Shown here: positions 35,947 to 47,047 of the stretch, one piece after another
Layout: each line of letters begins with the position of its first letter
Position numbering within the stretch: position 1 is the stretch's first letter
Assembly (NCBI RefSeq): GCF_015999335.1
Contig: NZ_JAEACP010000006.1
Span: forward strand, 62,001 to 126,000
Source: Tabrizicola soli
GTDB lineage: Bacteria > Pseudomonadota > Alphaproteobacteria > Rhodobacterales > Rhodobacteraceae
Direction of reading: 5' to 3'
DNA length: 64,000 nt
Position numbers and translations under genes: made by a program
Notes under the pieces: generated by a model
Database searches by the model: none
What the model saw: the letters and a program-made list of their open reading frames with translations, nothing else
What the model was told of the DNA's origin: nothing

Positions 35947-36603
35947 ATGAGGGCGCTTCTCATCCGCGACCTGCGGCTGGCCCTGCGTTCCGGCGGGGGC
36001 TTCGGGCTGGGGCTGGCCTTCTTCCTGATCCTTGCGGTCCTGGTGCCGCTGGGCGTCGGGGCCGAAGGCGGGACGCTGGGCCGGATCGCGCCCGGCATCC
36101 TCTGGGTCGGGGCGCTTCTGGCCTGCCTCCTGTCCCTGGACCGGATCTTCGCGCTGGACCACGAGGACGGCTCGCTCGATCTTCTCGCCACCTCGCCCCT
36201 GCCGCTGGAAGGGGCTGTGGCGATGAAGGCGCTGGCGCATTGGCTGGTGACGGGACTGCCGTTGACGCTGCTCGCCCCCGGCCTCGGCGTCCTGCTGAAC
36301 CTTGCGCCCCCGGCCTATGGCTGGCTGGCCCTGAGCCTTGTTCTCGGCACGCCCACCCTGTCGATGGTCGGGGCCTTCGGCGCGGCGCTGACCGTGGGCC
36401 TGCGGCGCGGCGGGCTCCTCCTCAGCCTCCTCGTCCTGCCGCTTTACGTCCCGACCCTGATCTTCGGGGCCGAGGTCGTGCGCCGCGGCGCGGAGGGCAT
36501 GGCGCTGGGCACGCCGCTTGCCCTGCTGGCCGCGATCAGCCTCGGTGCGGCCGCGCTGCTGCCCTTTGCCGCCGCGGCGGCGCTGCGCGTCAATTTGCGC
36601 TAG
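35947..36603 (+). CDS. ccmB: Heme exporter membrane protein CcmB
   Basis: 218 residues from ATG 35947 (MRALLIRDLRLALRSGGGFG). Six hydrophobic segments, with the conserved RDLRLALRSGG start, DRIFALDHEDGSLDLLATSPLPLE and LVLPLYVPTLIFGAE. These mark CcmB, the membrane partner of the CcmA ATPase. Starting at 35947 gives the standard length; the earlier in-frame start at 35779 would lie inside ccmA. Confidence 0.94.
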   Translation: MRALLIRDLRLALRSGGGFGLGLAFFLILAVLVPLGVGAEGGTLGRIAPGILWVGALLACLLSLDRIFALDHEDGSLDLLATSPLPLEGAVAMKALAHWLVTGLPLTLLAPGLGVLLNLAPPAYGWLALSLVLGTPTLSMVGAFGAALTVGLRRGGLLLSLLVLPLYVPTLIFGAEVVRRGAEGMALGTPLALLAAISLGAAALLPFAAAAALRVNLR

Positions 36604-36657
36604 GTTTTCGCGCGATGGTGAGTTGAGAGATACCGGGGAACAGGATAGGCGGAGCCC

Positions 36658-37386
36658 ATGTCGATCTGGGAATATGCGAACCCGAAGAAGTTCATGCAGA
36701 CCTCGGCCTGGGCCTTGCCCTGGGCGGTGGCGCTGACCGTGGCGCTGCTCGTCACCGGCCTTGTCTGGGGCTTCTTCTTCACGCCCGACGATTACAAGCA
36801 GGGCTCGACCGTCAAGATCATCTACCTGCATGTGCCCTCGGCGATGATGGCGATCAATGCCTGGGCGATGATGCTGGTCGCCTCGATGATCTGGATCGTC
36901 CGCCGCCACCATGTTTCGGCGCTTGCCGCCAAGGCGGCCGCGCCGGTGGGGCTGACCTTCACCCTGATCGCGCTGGTCACCGGCGCGCTCTGGGGCCAGC
37001 CGATGTGGGGGACATGGTGGGCCTGGGATCCGAGGCTGACCTCGTTCCTGATCCTGTGCCTGTTCTACCTGGGCTATATCGCGCTCTGGTCCGCGATCGA
37101 GAACCCGGACACCGCCGCCGACCTGACCTCGATCCTCTGCCTCGTCGGTTCGGTCTTCGCGCTGCTCTCCCGCTATGCGGTGAACTTCTGGAACCAGGGG
37201 CTGCACCAGGGGGCCTCGCTGTCGCTGGACAAGGAGGAGAACGTGGCCGACGTGTTCTGGCTGCCGCTCCTGGTCTGCATCGCGGGCTTCATCCTGCTGT
37301 TCATCACCATGGTCCTGATGCGCACCAGGACCGAGATCCGCCAGCGCCGCCTGCAGGCGCTTCTGGCGCGCGAGAGGGTGGCGTGA
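36658..37386 (+). CDS. ccmC: Heme exporter protein CcmC
   Basis: 242 residues with six hydrophobic segments. The tryptophan-rich heme-handling motif is intact (WGTWWAWDPRLTS, around residue 115). The flanking histidines are present as HVPSAMMAINAW before it and the HQGASLSL region after it. CcmC loads heme onto CcmE at the periplasmic face. Its stop overlaps the ccmD start (TGATG). Confidence 0.95.
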   Translation: MSIWEYANPKKFMQTSAWALPWAVALTVALLVTGLVWGFFFTPDDYKQGSTVKIIYLHVPSAMMAINAWAMMLVASMIWIVRRHHVSALAAKAAAPVGLTFTLIALVTGALWGQPMWGTWWAWDPRLTSFLILCLFYLGYIALWSAIENPDTAADLTSILCLVGSVFALLSRYAVNFWNQGLHQGASLSLDKEENVADVFWLPLLVCIAGFILLFITMVLMRTRTEIRQRRLQALLARERVA

Positions 37387-37538
37387 TGCCGGAACTGGGG
37401 AAATACGCGGGCGCGGTGATCGGCTCCTATGTGCTGGCGGCGCTGTTGATCGCGGCGCTGGTGGGGCTGTCGCTCTGGCAGGCGGCGCGGGTCAAGCGCG
37501 CGCTGGCCGAGGTCGAGGCGCGGCAGGGGGAGAAGTGA
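37386..37538 (+). CDS. ccmD: Heme exporter protein CcmD
   Basis: 50 residues (MPELGKYAGAVIGSYVLAAL). One membrane helix is followed by a basic cytoplasmic tail (WQAARVKRALAEVEARQGEK), the standard form of this tiny subunit that holds CcmE to CcmC. Both ends overlap neighbours: the ATG shares a base with the ccmC stop, and the stop overlaps the ccmG start. Confidence 0.92.
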   Translation: MPELGKYAGAVIGSYVLAALLIAALVGLSLWQAARVKRALAEVEARQGEK

Positions 37539-38077
37539 TGCTTAGGTGGCTTCTGATGCTGCCGCTGGTGCTGTTCTTCGGCATGGCGGGGCTGTTCTAT
37601 TTCGGCATGTATCGCGACAATCCGGGCGAGCTGCGTTCCGTCCTGATCGGGCGCGAGGCCCCGGCGCTGCCTGCCACCGGCCTGCCGGAGGTGCCGGTCC
37701 TGACCGATGCCGACCTGCGCACGGGCGAGGTGACGGTGCTGAACTTCTGGGCCACCTGGTGCCCGCCCTGCCGGGCCGAGCATCCGGTCCTGCTGGAGAT
37801 GGCCGGTCGCGGGATCCGCGTGGCCGGGGTCAACATGATGGATGACGACGCCAAGGCCACCGCCTATCTGGCCGAGGAGGGCAATCCCTTCCTGGGCGTC
37901 GCCACCGATCCGAACGGTCGCAACCGGGTGGAATGGGGCGTCACCGCCCCGCCCGAGACCTTCATCATCGACGGTGAGGGCAAGGTCCTGTTCCGCTTCG
38001 TCGGGCCGCTGGTCGGGACGGACTACGAGGCGCGCTTCGTGCCCGAGCTGGAAAAGGCGCTCGCCGGTCGGGGCTGA
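37538..38077 (+). CDS. ccmG: Cytochrome c biogenesis thioredoxin CcmG (DsbE/HelX)
   Basis: 179 residues from ATG 37538; a GTG at 37535 would add one residue. An N-terminal membrane anchor (WLLMLPLVLFFGMAGLFYFG) precedes a periplasmic thioredoxin domain with the active site WATWCPPCRAEHP and the family cis-proline region GVTAPPETFIIDGEG. It keeps apocytochrome heme-binding cysteines reduced. It is the last ccm gene here and is closed by a strong terminator. Confidence 0.95.
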   Translation: MLRWLLMLPLVLFFGMAGLFYFGMYRDNPGELRSVLIGREAPALPATGLPEVPVLTDADLRTGEVTVLNFWATWCPPCRAEHPVLLEMAGRGIRVAGVNMMDDDAKATAYLAEEGNPFLGVATDPNGRNRVEWGVTAPPETFIIDGEGKVLFRFVGPLVGTDYEARFVPELEKALAGRG

Positions 38078-38099
38078 GCTTGTGCCCAACCGGAAAGAA

Positions 38100-38125
38100 A
38101 AACCCCGGCCCTCGGGCCGGGGTTT
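38100..38125. terminator. Bidirectional terminator between ccmG and acnA
   Basis: AAACCCCGGCCC at 38100-38111 pairs perfectly with GGGCCGGGGTTT at 38114-38125 around a two-base loop, giving A- and T-rich flanks on both strands. It serves the convergent ccmG and aconitase genes. Confidence 0.88.
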
Positions 38126-38146
38126 CTCGTTTCACGGGCGAAGCCT

Positions 38147-40897
<2,751 letters not shown>

Positions 40898-40933
40898 GGT
40901 GGCTCCTTTAAGCGAAGGCGGCTGCTGCGCGTC

Positions 40934-40953
40934 ATTGTATGCAATTGTATGCC
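40934..40953. promoter_or_regulatory. Ten-base direct repeat upstream of aconitase
   Basis: ATTGTATGCA is followed immediately by ATTGTATGCC: two copies one helical turn apart, 37 bases upstream of the acnA start and about 115 bases upstream of the divergent DUF1223 gene. Adjacent copies also create a TGCAATTGTATGC near-palindrome. It looks like a regulator binding site; the regulator is unknown. Confidence 0.4.
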
Positions 40954-41068
40954 GAATATCCAGCCCCGGATTTCATCACGGTGACGAACTCTCGCAAAAC
41001 CTTGATTGGCTCGGGCCCATGGGCATCCTTATAACGGCACAGGGGTTCACGGGATCAGGATAGGCGAC

Positions 41069-41764
41069 ATGCGACATTACGTCAGCGCCGTTTGCGGCCT
41101 CTGGCTGGCGGCGGTGGCCCCCGTCCAGGCAGAGCCGGTGGTGGTGGTCGAGCTTTTCACCTCCCAGGGATGTTCCGCCTGCCCTCCGGCCGACGAATTC
41201 GTGGCGATGCTGGCCTCGGACCCCCGGATCCTGCCCCTGGCGCTGCATGTCGATTACTGGGACTATATCGGCTGGGCCGACAAGTTCGCGCATCCGAAAT
41301 TCACCGACCGGCAGCGGGCCTATGCCAGGGCGGCGGGCTCGCGCACGATCTACACGCCGCAGCTGATCATCGGCGGCCGGGACCGGATCGAGGGATTCGC
41401 GCCGGAAGAGACGGCCGACCGGCTGCGCGCGCATCTGGCCGAAGGTTCGCCGGTGCGGTTGAGCGTGACGCGCCAGGGCGATCTTCTGGTGATCCATGCC
41501 GAGGCCGACCCGCCCCTGACCGAGCCGGTGCGGGTGCAGCTTGTCCGCTACAAGCCGGCCGAGACGGTGACGATCGAGCGCGGCGAGAATGCCGGGCGGA
41601 CGATCACCTACACCAATATCGTGACCTCCTGGGAGGGCCTGGGCGACTGGGGCGGGCAGGAACCGCTGGAGTTGACGGCGGCCTTCGCCGGTCAGGAGCC
41701 GGGCGCCGTGATCGTCCAGGGCGCGGGACCGGCGACGATCCTGGCCGCTGCCCGGGTGGAGTGA
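41069..41764 (+). CDS. DUF1223 family secreted thioredoxin-like protein
   Basis: 231 residues from ATG 41069 (MRHYVSAVCGLWLAAVAPVQA, signal peptide). The mature protein opens with VVVVELFTSQGCSACPPADEF: a thioredoxin-fold start with a CSAC pair, the DUF1223 hallmark. LHVDYWDYIGWADKFAHPKFTDRQ and YTPQLIIGG follow. The cysteine pair and location suggest a periplasmic redox or copper-related role, but no function is established. It is divergent from acnA. The stop lies 12 bases before an inverted element. Confidence 0.85.
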   Translation: MRHYVSAVCGLWLAAVAPVQAEPVVVVELFTSQGCSACPPADEFVAMLASDPRILPLALHVDYWDYIGWADKFAHPKFTDRQRAYARAAGSRTIYTPQLIIGGRDRIEGFAPEETADRLRAHLAEGSPVRLSVTRQGDLLVIHAEADPPLTEPVRVQLVRYKPAETVTIERGENAGRTITYTNIVTSWEGLGDWGGQEPLELTAAFAGQEPGAVIVQGAGPATILAAARVE

Positions 41765-41775
41765 GGCGGACGGCC

Positions 41776-41798
41776 AGGGTGGGTGAATCACCCACCCT
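41776..41798. repeat. GTAGGGTG-type palindrome at a convergent junction
   Basis: AGGGTGGGTGA (41776-41786) is perfectly inverted at 41788-41798 around one base. Reading the minus strand, the element begins GTAGGGTGGGTGA, and the TAG of the acyltransferase gene (41799-41797) is part of it. It has the same form and placement as the elements at 29442 and 52110. Confidence 0.8.
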
Positions 41799-42693
41799 AC
41801 ACCCGCGCCCTGCCTTTCCAGCGGCGGTGGATCCAGAACCATTGCCCCGGATGGGCGCGCACCCGCTCCTCCAGCGCGGCCGTCACCTGCCGCATCATCG
41901 TCTCGGGATCGCCGTGCGGGACGGGGGCGTCCAGCTCGACCCGGAAGTCCAGCCCGCCCGGCTGGCGGATCGCGAAGAAGGGGATCAGCTCCGCCTTGAG
42001 CCGCAGCGCCAGTTCCGCCGCCGACAGCGCCGTGCGCGCCGGCCGGCCGAGGAAGGGCAGCGCCGCCCCCGTCGGCACGTCCTGATCGAAGAGCAGCACC
42101 AGCTGCCCCCCCGTCTTCAGGTGGCGCACGAACCCGGCCGTTCCGGCGCGGCCCTGCGGAAAGACCGGGCCGCCGAAGGCCTCCATCGTGCGCACATAAT
42201 GTGCGTTGAAATAGCGGTTGCGCAGGTTGCGGTAGAGGCCGCCGATCTCGAACCCACGCGCCACCAGCGAGGCCCGCGCCGCCTCGTAATTGCCGAAATG
42301 GCCCGAGACCAGGATCACCGGCCGCCCCTCGTCGCGCGCGGCGATCAGGGCGGCATAGCCCGGCCCCTGCGGCTCGGTCGCGGCGGCGCGGGCCTGGAAG
42401 GCGGTGGTGGAGTAGTTCTCGATCAGCGTGCGGCCGGCATTGTCCAGGGAGGCATCCGCGATGGCGTTGCGCTCGGCCTCGGGCCGGTCGGGCCAGATCA
42501 GCGCGAGATTCGCCCGCGCCCGCTCGCGGTAGCCGGCCAGCGGACCCACCACCCGCCGCACCAGCCAGCCGCCGAAGCCCACCCGCCAGCGGTAGGGCAG
42601 CGCCAGCGCCAGCCCGATCAGCCCGCGGGCGGCGAGGTTCACCAGGAAATGGTCAAGCCGGAATGGCGGGCGGTCGTCAGCTTCGGTCGACAT
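41797..42693 (-). CDS. Lysophospholipid / lauroyl acyltransferase (LpxL/HtrB-like)
   Basis: 298 residues from ATG 42693 (MSTEADDRPPFRLDHFLVN); an ATG at 42738 is possible but lies deep in the upstream gene. The H-x4-E acyltransferase motif is VSGHFGNYEAA near the middle. RNRYFNAHYVRTMEAFGG, LVLLFDQDVPTGAALPFLG and HPGQWFWIHRRWKGR are the other conserved blocks. LpxL-type enzymes add a secondary acyl chain to lipid A precursors at the inner membrane; some relatives act on other lipids. An N-terminal hydrophobic stretch fits membrane association. The 3' end of the upstream EamA gene overlaps the start by 17 bases. Confidence 0.88.
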   Translation of the reverse strand: MSTEADDRPPFRLDHFLVNLAARGLIGLALALPYRWRVGFGGWLVRRVVGPLAGYRERARANLALIWPDRPEAERNAIADASLDNAGRTLIENYSTTAFQARAAATEPQGPGYAALIAARDEGRPVILVSGHFGNYEAARASLVARGFEIGGLYRNLRNRYFNAHYVRTMEAFGGPVFPQGRAGTAGFVRHLKTGGQLVLLFDQDVPTGAALPFLGRPARTALSAAELALRLKAELIPFFAIRQPGGLDFRVELDAPVPHGDPETMMRQVTAALEERVRAHPGQWFWIHRRWKGRARV

Positions 42694-43573
42694 CGGGGCC
42701 TGGGGCGCGCGCGCCTCTCGTTTCGCGGTGCCAGACATAAAGTCCCGCGCCCACGATCACAAGCGCGCCGATCACCGTCCAGCGGTCGGGCCACTGGTCG
42801 AAGAGGACCACGCCCCAGAAGGCCGCGAAGACGATGCCGAGATAGGCGAAGGGGGCAACCACGCTCGCCTCGGTGATCGAGAAGCTGCGGATGATGCAAA
42901 GCTGCGCCCCGGTGCCGAGGCAGGCGATCAGCCCGAAGCGCCACAGGTCGGTGGCGGCGATCGGTTGCCAGACGAGGGGCAGCGCCGCCCCGGCAACGAT
43001 GGTGCCGAACAGCGCGGCATAGACCATCGAGGCCCAGACGCTTTCCTGCGCGCCGATCTTCCGGGTCAGAAGCGCCGAGGTGGCATAGGACAGGGCGCAG
43101 CAGACCGGCAGCAGCGCCCACCAGGTGAAGACGCCCGCCCCCGGCCGGATCACGATCATCGCGCCGGCCAGCGCCACGACGACGCCCGCGATGCGGCGCG
43201 GACCCAGCCGCTCGCCCAGGAAGAGCGCGGCGCCCAGCGTGATCAGCACCGGGTTCAGGTCGGCGATCGCCGTGGCCTCGGCCAGGCCGACATGGGGCAG
43301 CGAGAGGAAGAAGAAGGTCGTCGCCCCGAACTGCGAGGCCGAGCGCCAGAAATGCAGCGCCGGGAACCGCGTGCGCAGGACCGGCCCGAGCCGCGGCCCG
43401 AGGATCGCCAGCACCAGCGCCAGTTGCCCGGCAAAGCGCACCCAGATCACCTGCGGCGCGGGATAGCGCCCGATCAGGCCCTTGGCGGTGGCATCCATCG
43501 CGGTGAACAAGAGGATCGCCGCGATCATCAGCGCCACGCCGCGCGAGACGGAGGAGGGGGGGAGAGGGTGCAT
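42677..43573 (-). CDS. EamA/DMT-family transporter
   Basis: 298 residues from ATG 43573 (MHPLPPSSVSRGVALMIAAI). Ten hydrophobic segments in two repeats. Helix-1 motif LLFTAMDATAKGLIGRYPAPQVIWVRF, the GLAEATAIADLNPVLITLGAALFLGERLG block and its counterpart TEASVVAPFAYLGIVFAAFWGVVLFDQWP are the two EamA halves. Members export amino acids, nucleosides or other metabolites; the substrate is not predictable here. It overlaps the acyltransferase start and is divergent from the barrel protein gene. Confidence 0.88.
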   Translation of the reverse strand: MHPLPPSSVSRGVALMIAAILLFTAMDATAKGLIGRYPAPQVIWVRFAGQLALVLAILGPRLGPVLRTRFPALHFWRSASQFGATTFFFLSLPHVGLAEATAIADLNPVLITLGAALFLGERLGPRRIAGVVVALAGAMIVIRPGAGVFTWWALLPVCCALSYATSALLTRKIGAQESVWASMVYAALFGTIVAGAALPLVWQPIAATDLWRFGLIACLGTGAQLCIIRSFSITEASVVAPFAYLGIVFAAFWGVVLFDQWPDRWTVIGALVIVGAGLYVWHRETRGARAPGPDVDRS

Positions 43574-43742
43574 CCGGCGGAGGCTAGGGGCGGCGCGCGG
43601 CGATGGAAAGGGGGAAAGTGCCCGTGTCGTTTCGGTCACGAGCTGCGGAATTCGCATATGTCCATTCGGCGGACGCCTCGGCAACGGGGAACCGGAGGTG
43701 TATTCAAATGTCATGATTGCCACCCGAAGGGATAGGACAGCC

Positions 43743-44324
43743 ATGAAACATACCGTCATGATCGCGGCCCTTGCCGCGCTTGCAAGCCCGGCCGTCGCCG
43801 GCGGTATCGCCGAGCCGGTCGTCGAAGCGCCGGTCGAAGTCGCGGCGGCTCCGGCCCCCGGCATGGATTGGACAGGCTTCTACGCAGGTCTGTCGGTTCT
43901 GCGGGGGACAGCCAGCGATGACGGCGGCGTGACCGAAACCGACACTGAGGGGTTCGGTGCCCAGATCGGCTATCTGCGCGATCTCGGGACTTTCGTGGTT
44001 GGCGGCGAACTTGCCCATGTCAGCGGCGATTTCGACGCGTTCCTGTCGGACGACTGGACCTCGACGCGCCTCAAGCTGATCGGCGGCTATGATGCCGGCC
44101 GGCTGCTGCCCTATGCCTTTGTCGGCCTGTCGCAGTACGAGGTCGACTCCGTGACCGATTATTCCGATACCGTGACCATCTATGGTCTGGGCGCGAAGAT
44201 CGCCCTGACCGACAAATTCCATGCCGGTCTGGAATATGTGGTCGAGAACAAGGACAATTACGACGACAGCGGCATCGACGCCGAAAACGCCGACCTGTCG
44301 CTGCGTCTCGACTACCGCTTCTGA
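43743..44324 (+). CDS. Small outer membrane beta-barrel protein (OmpA/Opa-like 8-strand type)
   Basis: 193 residues from ATG 43743. Signal peptide MKHTVMIAALAALASPAVA, then a short Val/Ala/Pro-rich linker. The barrel domain starts at DWTGFYAGLSVLRG and alternates strands such as GFGAQIGYLRDLGTFVVGGELAHVSG and RLLPYAFVGLSQYEVDS. It ends with LSLRLDYRF, whose terminal phenylalanine is the usual BAM recognition residue. The size fits an eight-stranded porin-like surface protein. Function unknown. Confidence 0.85.
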   Translation: MKHTVMIAALAALASPAVAGGIAEPVVEAPVEVAAAPAPGMDWTGFYAGLSVLRGTASDDGGVTETDTEGFGAQIGYLRDLGTFVVGGELAHVSGDFDAFLSDDWTSTRLKLIGGYDAGRLLPYAFVGLSQYEVDSVTDYSDTVTIYGLGAKIALTDKFHAGLEYVVENKDNYDDSGIDAENADLSLRLDYRF

Positions 44325-44352
44325 TCCGGAGGGGGCCGTCACCGGCGGCCCC

Positions 44353-45432
44353 TTACTCCTCTTCCTGCTGGATCAGGGCGATCTCGCCCGAGGCTTCCAG
44401 CCCGCGGATCGCGTTGACGATGGCGTTCATCGCCTCCTCGGCCTCCTTGTCCTTGATCTTGCCGCGTGCCCCCATCTCCTCGCGCAGGCCCTGGGCCAGG
44501 CGTTGCGAGATATTGGCCAGGATGAACTCGGCCGCCGCCTCAAGTTCGGGCTTGCCCTGGGCGCCCGCGAAGGCGGTGACCAGTTGGGCCTGCTCGACCA
44601 GCCGGGTGATCTTCGGCACGTCGCGCGGCGGGACGCGGTCGGGGATGTGGACGAAGGTGAAGATCGCCTTGCGCACCTCGGCGGCGAAGGCGGCATCCTC
44701 GGCCTCCAGCCCCTGCAGAACGTCGTCCCGGGTCAGCGCGGGCGAGACGTTCAGGATCGCCCCCACCCGCTGCACCGGCGCGGTCTCGAAGGCGCGGGAG
44801 GGCTGGTTGTCAAGCTCGGCCAGAAGCGCATGGCCGATGCGGCGCACGGTCTCGGGGTCGACGTTGCCGGTCATCGACACCGCATAGGCCACCCGCCGCG
44901 CCCGGTCGCCGGGCAGCTTGCCCAGGAGGTCCGCCGCCCGCGCCACCGGCAGTTTCGAGAGCATCACCGCCCCCACTTCCACCGCCTCGTCGGTCAGGAT
45001 CGGCAGCAGCCGCTCCACCGGCAGGGTCACGATCCGCTCCCAAGGGTCGCCCTTCGCGGTTGCCCCCGCCATCCGCCGCAGCCGCGTCGCCGCCGATTGC
45101 GAGATATGGCCGTCCATCATGTTCAGCGCCCCCTCGATCCCGCCGGGGAAGGCGAGGCCGACCGATTCCAGTTCGGACAGGAACTCCCCCACCACCCCGT
45201 CCAGGGTGGTGCGGTCGACCAGGCGCATCTGGCCCATCTGTTCGGCAAGGGCGGCCTGCATCTGCTCGGGCAGCGAGGCGAGCGGCAATGCGGCGCCTTC
45301 TGTCAGAAGGTAGCGCACGATGATCGCCGCCTTGGCCCGCGGCGTCAGCATCCGGCGTGCGTCGGGGCCGGTGATCGACAGCGCCCGGCGCGCAGGCGCG
45401 ATGCGGGCGAGGGGGACAAGGTCCTGGGTCAT
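44353..45432 (-). CDS. FliG-like flagellar motor switch protein, isolated from other flagellar genes
   Basis: 359 residues. Seen: LTPRAKAAIIVRYLLTEGAALPLASLPEQ at the N-terminus matches the FliG_N start. The middle ILTDEAVEVGAVMLSKLPVARAADLLGKLPGDRARRVAYAVS corresponds to the FliG armadillo repeat with its xxQHPQ-like region altered. FTFVHIPDRVPPRDVPKITRLVE matches the FliG_C segment preceding the torque helix. In flagella FliG couples stator ions to rotor motion. No other flagellar gene lies in the window, so the protein may serve a remote flagellar set or be a repurposed paralogue. A short hairpin at 44331-44351 separates it from the convergent barrel gene. Confidence 0.8.
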   Translation of the reverse strand: MTQDLVPLARIAPARRALSITGPDARRMLTPRAKAAIIVRYLLTEGAALPLASLPEQMQAALAEQMGQMRLVDRTTLDGVVGEFLSELESVGLAFPGGIEGALNMMDGHISQSAATRLRRMAGATAKGDPWERIVTLPVERLLPILTDEAVEVGAVMLSKLPVARAADLLGKLPGDRARRVAYAVSMTGNVDPETVRRIGHALLAELDNQPSRAFETAPVQRVGAILNVSPALTRDDVLQGLEAEDAAFAAEVRKAIFTFVHIPDRVPPRDVPKITRLVEQAQLVTAFAGAQGKPELEAAAEFILANISQRLAQGLREEMGARGKIKDKEAEEAMNAIVNAIRGLEASGEIALIQQEEE

Positions 45433-45497
45433 GCGGGGCGGCTCCGAATCTCTCCGGTCCAGCCTCGCAGCCGCGGGTTAACGCGGGCTTATCCGCC

Positions 45498-45659
45498 TCA
45501 GCTCGACGTTGCCGCCGTGCAGGTCGCGGTCGCCGCATCCCAGACATAGCCCGGCATGCAGGAGGCCGCGGTCTCCTCCTTCACCTTGTCATGGCAGCCG
45601 TTGGCAAAGGCCGGCGCCACCGAGAGGGCCAGCGCGGTGAGGGTCACTGCGATCTTCAT
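45498..45659 (-). CDS. Tiny secreted protein with a C-PGxxWD-C motif
   Basis: 53 residues from ATG 45659, after removal of an unconvincing upstream extension. Signal peptide MKIAVTLTALALSVAPAFA, then a mature peptide of about 34 residues with three cysteines: NGCHDK, SCMPGYVWD, ATCT. The CMPGYVWDAATATC stretch resembles the cysteine spacing of small carbohydrate-binding modules (peritrophin/chitin-binding style), but that is only a resemblance. RBS AGGAGG lies just upstream. It sits between fliG and purB on the same strand. Confidence 0.7.
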   Translation of the reverse strand: MKIAVTLTALALSVAPAFANGCHDKVKEETAASCMPGYVWDAATATCTAATSS

Positions 45660-45742
45660 GGTCGTCCTCCTGTCGGTATTGCTTACCGAAAGGTAGCACG
45701 GGCCGCGCGCAATCAAGCGTGAAATCTCGCGGCCCGGCGGAG

Positions 45743-47047
45743 TCACTTCCCGAAGACGCGGGCGAAGATCGTGTCGACGTGCTTGGTATGGTAGCCGAGG
45801 TCGAACTTCTCCTCGATCTCGGCCGGCGAGAGGGCCGCCGTGACCTCGGGATCGGCCAGAAGCTCGGTCTTGAAGTCGGCGCCCTTCTCCCAGACTTTCA
45901 TCGCGTTGCGCTGCACCAGGCGGTAGCTGTCCTCGCGGCTGACGCCGGCCTGCGTCAGCGCCAGCAGCACGCGCTGCGACATGACCAGCCCCTTGAACTT
46001 GTTCATGTTCTTCAACATGTTCTCGGGGTAGACCACCAGCTTTTCGACCACGCCCGCCAGCCGGTGCAGCGCGAAGTCCAGCGTGATCGTGGCATCCGGC
46101 CCGATCATCCGCTCGACGCTGGAATGGCTGATGTCGCGCTCATGCCAGAGGGCCACGTTCTCCAGCGCCGGGACCACGGCCATGCGGACCAGCCGCGCAA
46201 GCCCGGTCAGGTTCTCGGTCAGCACCGGGTTGCGCTTGTGCGGCATCGCGGAGGAGCCTTTCTGGCCGGGCGAGAAGAACTCCTCGGCCTCCAGCACCTC
46301 GGTGCGCTGCATGTGGCGGATCTCGATCGCCACGTTCTCGATGCTCGAGGCGATCACCCCCAGCGTCGCGAAGAACATCGCATGCCGGTCGCGCGGGATC
46401 ACCTGGGTGCTGATCGGCTCGGGCGAAAGGCCCAGCATCTTGCAGACATGCTCCTCGACCGCCGGGTCGATGTTGGCGAAGGTGCCGACCGCGCCAGAGA
46501 TCGCGCCGGTCGCCACCTCGGCCCGCGCCGCGACCAGCCGCGCGCGGTTGCGCGCCATCTCGGCGTAGAAGCGGGCGAAGGTCAGGCCCATCGTGGTCGG
46601 CTCGGCATGGATGCCGTGGCTGCGGCCGATCCGCAGCGTGTCCTTGTGCTCGAAGGCGCGCGCCTTCAGCGCCGCCAGCACCCGGTCGACGCCCTTCAGG
46701 AGAAGGTCCGCCGCCCGCACCAGCTGGATGTTCAGCGTGGTGTCCAGCACGTCCGAGGAAGTCATCCCCTGATGCACGAAGCGCGCGTCCTCGGCGCCGA
46801 CATGCTCGGCCAGATGGGTCAGGAAGGCGATCACGTCATGCTTGGTCACGGTCTCGATCTCGTCGATCCGGGCCACGTCGAAGGTCACGTCCTTCGCCCG
46901 CCAGACCGCCTCGGCATTGGCCTTGGGGATCACGCCGAGGGCGGCCTGGGCGTCGCAGGCGTGGGCCTCGATCTCGAACCAGATCCTGAAGCGGGTTTCC
47001 GGGGACCAGATCGCCACCATCTCGGGGCGGGAATAGCGCGGGATCAT
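45743..47047 (-). CDS. purB: Adenylosuccinate lyase
   Basis: 434 residues. It cleaves SAICAR and adenylosuccinate in purine synthesis. The superfamily signature GSSAMPHKRNPVLTENL is present around residue 265, HQGMTSSDVLDTTLNIQL near residue 90, and RSHGIHAEPTTMGLTFA near residue 145. The start is ATG 47047 (MIPRYSRPEMVAIWSPETRF), standard for the family. It is divergent from the EEP gene across 191 bases. Confidence 0.96.
   Translation of the reverse strand: MIPRYSRPEMVAIWSPETRFRIWFEIEAHACDAQAALGVIPKANAEAVWRAKDVTFDVARIDEIETVTKHDVIAFLTHLAEHVGAEDARFVHQGMTSSDVLDTTLNIQLVRAADLLLKGVDRVLAALKARAFEHKDTLRIGRSHGIHAEPTTMGLTFARFYAEMARNRARLVAARAEVATGAISGAVGTFANIDPAVEEHVCKMLGLSPEPISTQVIPRDRHAMFFATLGVIASSIENVAIEIRHMQRTEVLEAEEFFSPGQKGSSAMPHKRNPVLTENLTGLARLVRMAVVPALENVALWHERDISHSSVERMIGPDATITLDFALHRLAGVVEKLVVYPENMLKNMNKFKGLVMSQRVLLALTQAGVSREDSYRLVQRNAMKVWEKGADFKTELLADPEVTAALSPAEIEEKFDLGYHTKHVDTIFARVFGK

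Noticed and set aside
41002-41035. A promoter for the DUF1223 gene (TTGATT ... TATAAC)
   Set aside because: The spacer is about 22 bases, too long for a standard sigma-70 promoter.
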